A stretch of 64,000 nt of DNA, from contig NZ_WWHU01000001.1 of NCBI RefSeq assembly GCF_009862785.1, positions 4,774,001 to 4,838,000 on the forward strand, in the 5' to 3' direction. Below, piece by piece: positions 62,108 through 64,000 of the stretch. How positions within the stretch are numbered: the stretch's first letter is position 1; every line of letters begins with the position of its first letter. The position numbers were made by a program, and so were the translations under genes. The DNA comes from Gordonia sp. SID5947. GTDB lineage: Bacteria > Actinomycetota > Actinomycetes > Mycobacteriales > Mycobacteriaceae. Under the pieces are notes generated by a model. It saw nothing but the letters and a program-made list of their open reading frames with translations. It was not told where the DNA came from and searched no databases.

Positions 62108-63328
62108 TCAGCCGGTGGTCTCGGGGTCGGGCCGGCGCTTGATCCCGAAGATGGTGAAGACCAATGCGCATGCGGCGGTGATCACCAGCAGGACCAGCCC
62201 GACCGTGTAACTGTGTGCCTCCGCGTTGTACGTCGCGCCCATCACAAGGGGCGGGAAGAACCCGCCGAGGCCACCCGCTGCGCCGACGATGCCGGTCACC
62301 GAACCGACGCGGGCCGTGGGGGCGTCGCGCGCCACCCAGCTGAACACCGAACCGGAACCGAGCCCCATGCATACGGCCATCAGTACGAGGTCGAGACCGG
62401 CGGGGAACTCCAGCGGCGGCTGCGTGATCATCCACACCGCGAGCAGCGCGGCGCCCGCAGTGGATATCGCGGTGATGAGGCGCGGTCCGAACCGGTCCGA
62501 CAGCATGCCGCCGACGGGCCGTGCGATGACCGCGGCCACCGCGAATCCGGCCGTGCGCGTACCGGCCGCCTGCAGGTCGAAATCGTAGATGTCCTTCAGG
62601 TATGTCGGCAGGTAGGTGGAGAAGGCGACGAAGCCGCCGAACGTCGCGGCGTAGAGGAAGCCCATCTGCCAGGTGATCGGCAGCTTGGCGGCCGCCACGA
62701 GTTTCGGCGCCACCGCATCGCGATTCGGTTTCCATTGCGGCGCGTCGTGCATGAACATCCAGACGATGACCGCGACGACGATCAAGGCCACCGCGATGAT
62801 GACATGGGTCGCGACATATCCGAACCAACTCACGAACCGTGGCGTGAAGAACGCCGAGAGCGCGGTGCCGCCCATTCCCGCGCCGAAGATGCCGGTCGCG
62901 AAACCACGCTTGGACGGGTCATACCAGGCGTTCACAAAGGGGATGCCGACCGCGAACGTGGTGCCGGCGATGCCGAGGAAGAACCCGACGATGAGCAACA
63001 TCGGGTACGAACCGATCTCGCCGGCCACGGCCACGAGGATGACGAACGGCGCGGTCACCACCAGCAGGACGGGGAACATCAGCCGCCCGCCGTATCGGTC
63101 GGTGAGCGCGCCGGTCAGAATTCGACCGACCGATCCGACGATGATGGGGATGGCGACGAGGACCGACTTCTGCGTCGACGACAGATCCAGGACGTCCGAA
63201 TACCGCACGCCCAGTGGTGCGATCAGGTTCCACGCCCAGAAGCTGATGGTGAAGGCGAGCGTGGCGAGGAACAGATTCAGGCTCTGTCCGGCTCGCAACG
63301 CGGCGGGGGTGGGGGTCGCTGTGGTCAT
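62108..63328 (-). CDS. narK: Nitrate/nitrite transporter NarK (major facilitator family)
   Basis: 406-aa polytopic transporter with about 12 membrane helices. NarK-family signs are NLFLATLAFTISFWAWNLIAPLG in helix 1, the helix 2 region GSVGRILTGALTDRYGGR with a substrate-binding Arg, the Gly-rich nitrate signature GIFGAGMGGTALSAF (helix 5), and ARPVGGMLSDRFGPR in helix 8 with the second Arg. It moves nitrate in and/or nitrite out for anaerobic respiration. The ATG at 63328 overlaps the narI stop by 4 bp, so it is the last gene of a nar(GHJ)IK operon. The upstream in-frame extension lies inside narI. Confidence 0.95.
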   Translation of the reverse strand: MTTATPTPAALRAGQSLNLFLATLAFTISFWAWNLIAPLGVRYSDVLDLSSTQKSVLVAIPIIVGSVGRILTGALTDRYGGRLMFPVLLVVTAPFVILVAVAGEIGSYPMLLIVGFFLGIAGTTFAVGIPFVNAWYDPSKRGFATGIFGAGMGGTALSAFFTPRFVSWFGYVATHVIIAVALIVVAVIVWMFMHDAPQWKPNRDAVAPKLVAAAKLPITWQMGFLYAATFGGFVAFSTYLPTYLKDIYDFDLQAAGTRTAGFAVAAVIARPVGGMLSDRFGPRLITAISTAGAALLAVWMITQPPLEFPAGLDLVLMAVCMGLGSGSVFSWVARDAPTARVGSVTGIVGAAGGLGGFFPPLVMGATYNAEAHSYTVGLVLLVITAACALVFTIFGIKRRPDPETTG

Positions 63329-64000
63329 CGTTGCCGATCCTTGGTTCCGACGGGCGCCCAACCGGGCCGGGCGGTACGGCTACCGGGAGCCTGTGCGGCG
63401 TCTCGGCTCCGATAGACGATGTAGGGCCGGAACAGGTAGTGCACCGGCGCTGTGAATGCGTGGACGAGGCGCGTGAACGGCACCATCGCGAACACCAGCA
63501 TCCCCACGAGGACATGGATGTGGAAGCGCAAGGGCGCCTCGCCCATCGCGTGCACGTCGGGCTGAAGGTAGAAGATCGAGCGGAACCAAGGTGAGACGGT
63601 CTCGCGGTAGTTCACGCCCTCGGCCCCCGGGACGGTGCCGATCAGCGTGATGTACACGCCGAGGATCAGCGCCGCGGTGAGCACCACGTACATGACCTTG
63701 TCGTTGGCGGTGGTTGCCATGAACACCGGACCGGAGCGACGTCGCCGATAGATCAGGATGGCGATGCCGCTGAGGGTGGCGACCCCCGCGATCAATCCGA
63801 AGACGGCAGCCGTCACGTGGTACATGTCCTCGGACACGCCGATGGCATCGGTCCACGATTCGGGAATCACCAAACCCATTGCGTGACCGATGATCACCAC
63901 CAGGATCCCGAAGTGGAAGAGCGGGGACCCGATACGCAGCAGCCGGGACTCGTAGAGTTCCGAGGAGCGCGTCGTCCAGCCGAACTTGTCGTAGTGATAC
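63325..64000 (-). CDS. narI: Respiratory nitrate reductase gamma subunit NarI (5' end beyond window)
   Basis: Diheme cytochrome b subunit of membrane nitrate reductase, which passes quinol electrons to NarH/NarG. The frame is open to the window edge (…YDKFGWTTRSSELYESRLLRIGSPLFHF…), so at least 225 residues are seen and only about the first helix is missing. HFGILVVIIGH has two His ten residues apart and HVLVGMLVFAMVPFTRLVH two His eighteen apart, exactly the spacing of the four heme ligands known in E. coli NarI. The partial start at base 63900 (GTG) would remove two essential helices and is not used. narG, narH and narJ should lie just beyond the window. Confidence 0.96.
   Translation of the reverse strand, partial: YHYDKFGWTTRSSELYESRLLRIGSPLFHFGILVVIIGHAMGLVIPESWTDAIGVSEDMYHVTAAVFGLIAGVATLSGIAILIYRRRRSGPVFMATTANDKVMYVVLTAALILGVYITLIGTVPGAEGVNYRETVSPWFRSIFYLQPDVHAMGEAPLRFHIHVLVGMLVFAMVPFTRLVHAFTAPVHYLFRPYIVYRSRDAAQAPGSRTARPGWAPVGTKDRQR

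Noticed and set aside
62018..63415. 465-residue plus-strand open frame opposite narK
   Set aside because: Strongly charged low-complexity sequence antisense to a clear transporter gene; a shadow frame.

Overview
The window is about 64 kb of GC-rich DNA from a mycolic-acid actinomycete, most likely Gordonia or a close relative (inference). Support comes from two antigen-85-like mycolyltransferases, a SigK/RskA pair, many GTG starts, DrrAB-type export genes, and an rplN-rplX-rplE-rpsZ block detached from rpsQ, as in mycobacteria. No tRNA, rRNA, CRISPR array, transposase or phage gene was seen.

Layout. (1) 1-28.2 kb, plus strand: a large NRPS locus made of a 5'-truncated synthetase, a second synthetase and a giant third one ending in a thioesterase, followed by an MbtH-like gene. 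The second and third reading frames are two halves of one protein broken by a one-base frameshift inside a condensation domain. The locus has at least eight adenylation domains and two epimerases. A short gene after mbtH encodes a stand-alone copy of an adenylation-domain-derived mini-domain that is also found at the C-terminus of the first NRPS and the N-terminus of the second. (2) 28.2-39.4 kb: single genes, namely a DUF4190 membrane protein, an Mtb12-like lipoprotein, a luciferase-like monooxygenase with its FMN reductase, pirin, a family 2 glycosyltransferase, two related mycolyltransferases flanking an acetoacetate-decarboxylase-like gene and two LuxR-type regulators, and sigK-rskA. (3) 39.4-55.3 kb, minus strand: a second, self-contained NRPS operon. 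It has one four-module NRPS with an N-terminal condensation domain and a terminal thioesterase, then mbtH and a two-gene ABC exporter, all translationally coupled. (4) 55.3-57.3 kb: ribosomal protein genes L14, L24, L5 and S14 with their own promoter and a perfect hairpin terminator. (5) 57.3-64 kb, minus strand: a DUF4262 protein, a winged-helix/AAA-HerA ATPase pair, and the distal end of a nitrate respiration operon (narI-narK).

How the parts work together. Each NRPS locus carries its own MbtH chaperone. The second also has its own exporter, and its starter condensation domain and Ser-type first module suggest an acylated tetrapeptide. In the first locus one module is split between two proteins at the C|A boundary, and the paired mini-domains sit exactly at that split, so they are plausible docking elements. 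The ribosomal block lies between the second NRPS operon and the nar/ATPase region, so the usually continuous spc operon is interrupted on both sides. All substrate codes and operator matches were read by hand and need computational confirmation.
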